A stretch of 6,291 bases of DNA. It comes from JAWOJF01 sp046481785. Its GTDB lineage: Bacteria > Bacteroidota > Ignavibacteria > Ignavibacteriales > Ignavibacteriaceae. Shown here one piece after another: positions 6,286 to 6,291 of the stretch (position 1 is its first letter; every line of letters begins with the position of its first letter). The stretch is from positions 1 through 6,291 of the forward strand of contig JAWOJF010000274.1 of NCBI GenBank assembly GCA_046481785.1, written 5' to 3'. The notes beneath the pieces were generated by a model. It did not search any database. It saw only the letters and a program-made list of their open reading frames with translations, and was not told where the DNA came from. The position numbers and the translations under genes were made by a program.

Positions 6286-6291
6286 TGAAAA
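6285..6291 (+). CDS. Probable start of the next gene in the operon, cut by window edge
   Basis: An ATG at 6285-6287 shares its A with the TAA stop of the preceding GT9 gene (TAATG), the common one-base overlap of cotranscribed genes. Only Met-Lys plus one base can be read, so no product can be named. The leader has no clear Shine-Dalgarno site. Support comes solely from the overlap geometry and the tight spacing of the genes before it. Confidence 0.45.

Noticed and set aside
1..6291. tRNA or other RNA genes, CRISPR array, insertion sequence, phage or defence system
   Set aside because: Nearly the whole window is covered by recognised glycan-biosynthesis genes. The two larger gaps (126 and 62 bp) hold no RNA-gene-like fold, no spaced repeat array and no transposase, so no hidden system is claimed.

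Overview
The window is an AT-rich, gene-dense piece of a cell-surface polysaccharide (O-antigen or capsule type) biosynthesis locus from a Gram-negative-like bacterium. Several traits recall the Bacteroidota/Ignavibacteriota (FCB) group: AT-rich spacers, mostly no Shine-Dalgarno sequence before the starts, a possible TAnnTTTG promoter element, and the protein flavour of the glycosyltransferases. This is an inference from style; no taxonomic marker gene is present.

Layout: two genes run leftward on the minus strand. They are a GT4 glycosyltransferase cut by the left edge (1-710) and, upstream of it in the same transcription unit, a canonical GT9 (ADP-heptose:LPS heptosyltransferase-like) enzyme (747-1766). 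A 126-bp spacer of about 81% A+T (1767-1892) separates them from a rightward set: a GT2 glycosyltransferase (1893-2699), a Wzx-type flippase (2762-4129), an FkbM-family SAM-dependent methyltransferase (4130-5083), and a second, divergent GT9 glycosyltransferase (5113-6285). A further gene probably starts at 6285 (TAATG overlap) and is cut by the right edge.

How the parts fit: the GT4, GT2 and two GT9 enzymes would add successive sugars to a lipid-linked (probably undecaprenyl-diphosphate) repeat unit or to a lipid A core. The FkbM enzyme would O-methylate a hydroxyl on the glycan. The flippase would move the finished lipid-linked unit across the inner membrane. No Wzy polymerase, chain-length regulator, WaaL ligase, initiating phosphoglycosyl transferase or nucleotide-sugar synthesis gene lies in this window; if the pathway is Wzx/Wzy type they lie elsewhere. 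Exact donor and acceptor sugars cannot be read from the sequence.

I see no RNA gene, insertion sequence, CRISPR array or phage gene, and no wholly new system. The points most worth a second look are the divergent second GT9 with its altered C-terminal motif and N-terminal extension, the zero-gap coupling of flippase to methyltransferase, a perfect 8-bp inverted repeat before the flippase gene, and the probable TTG starts of two genes.
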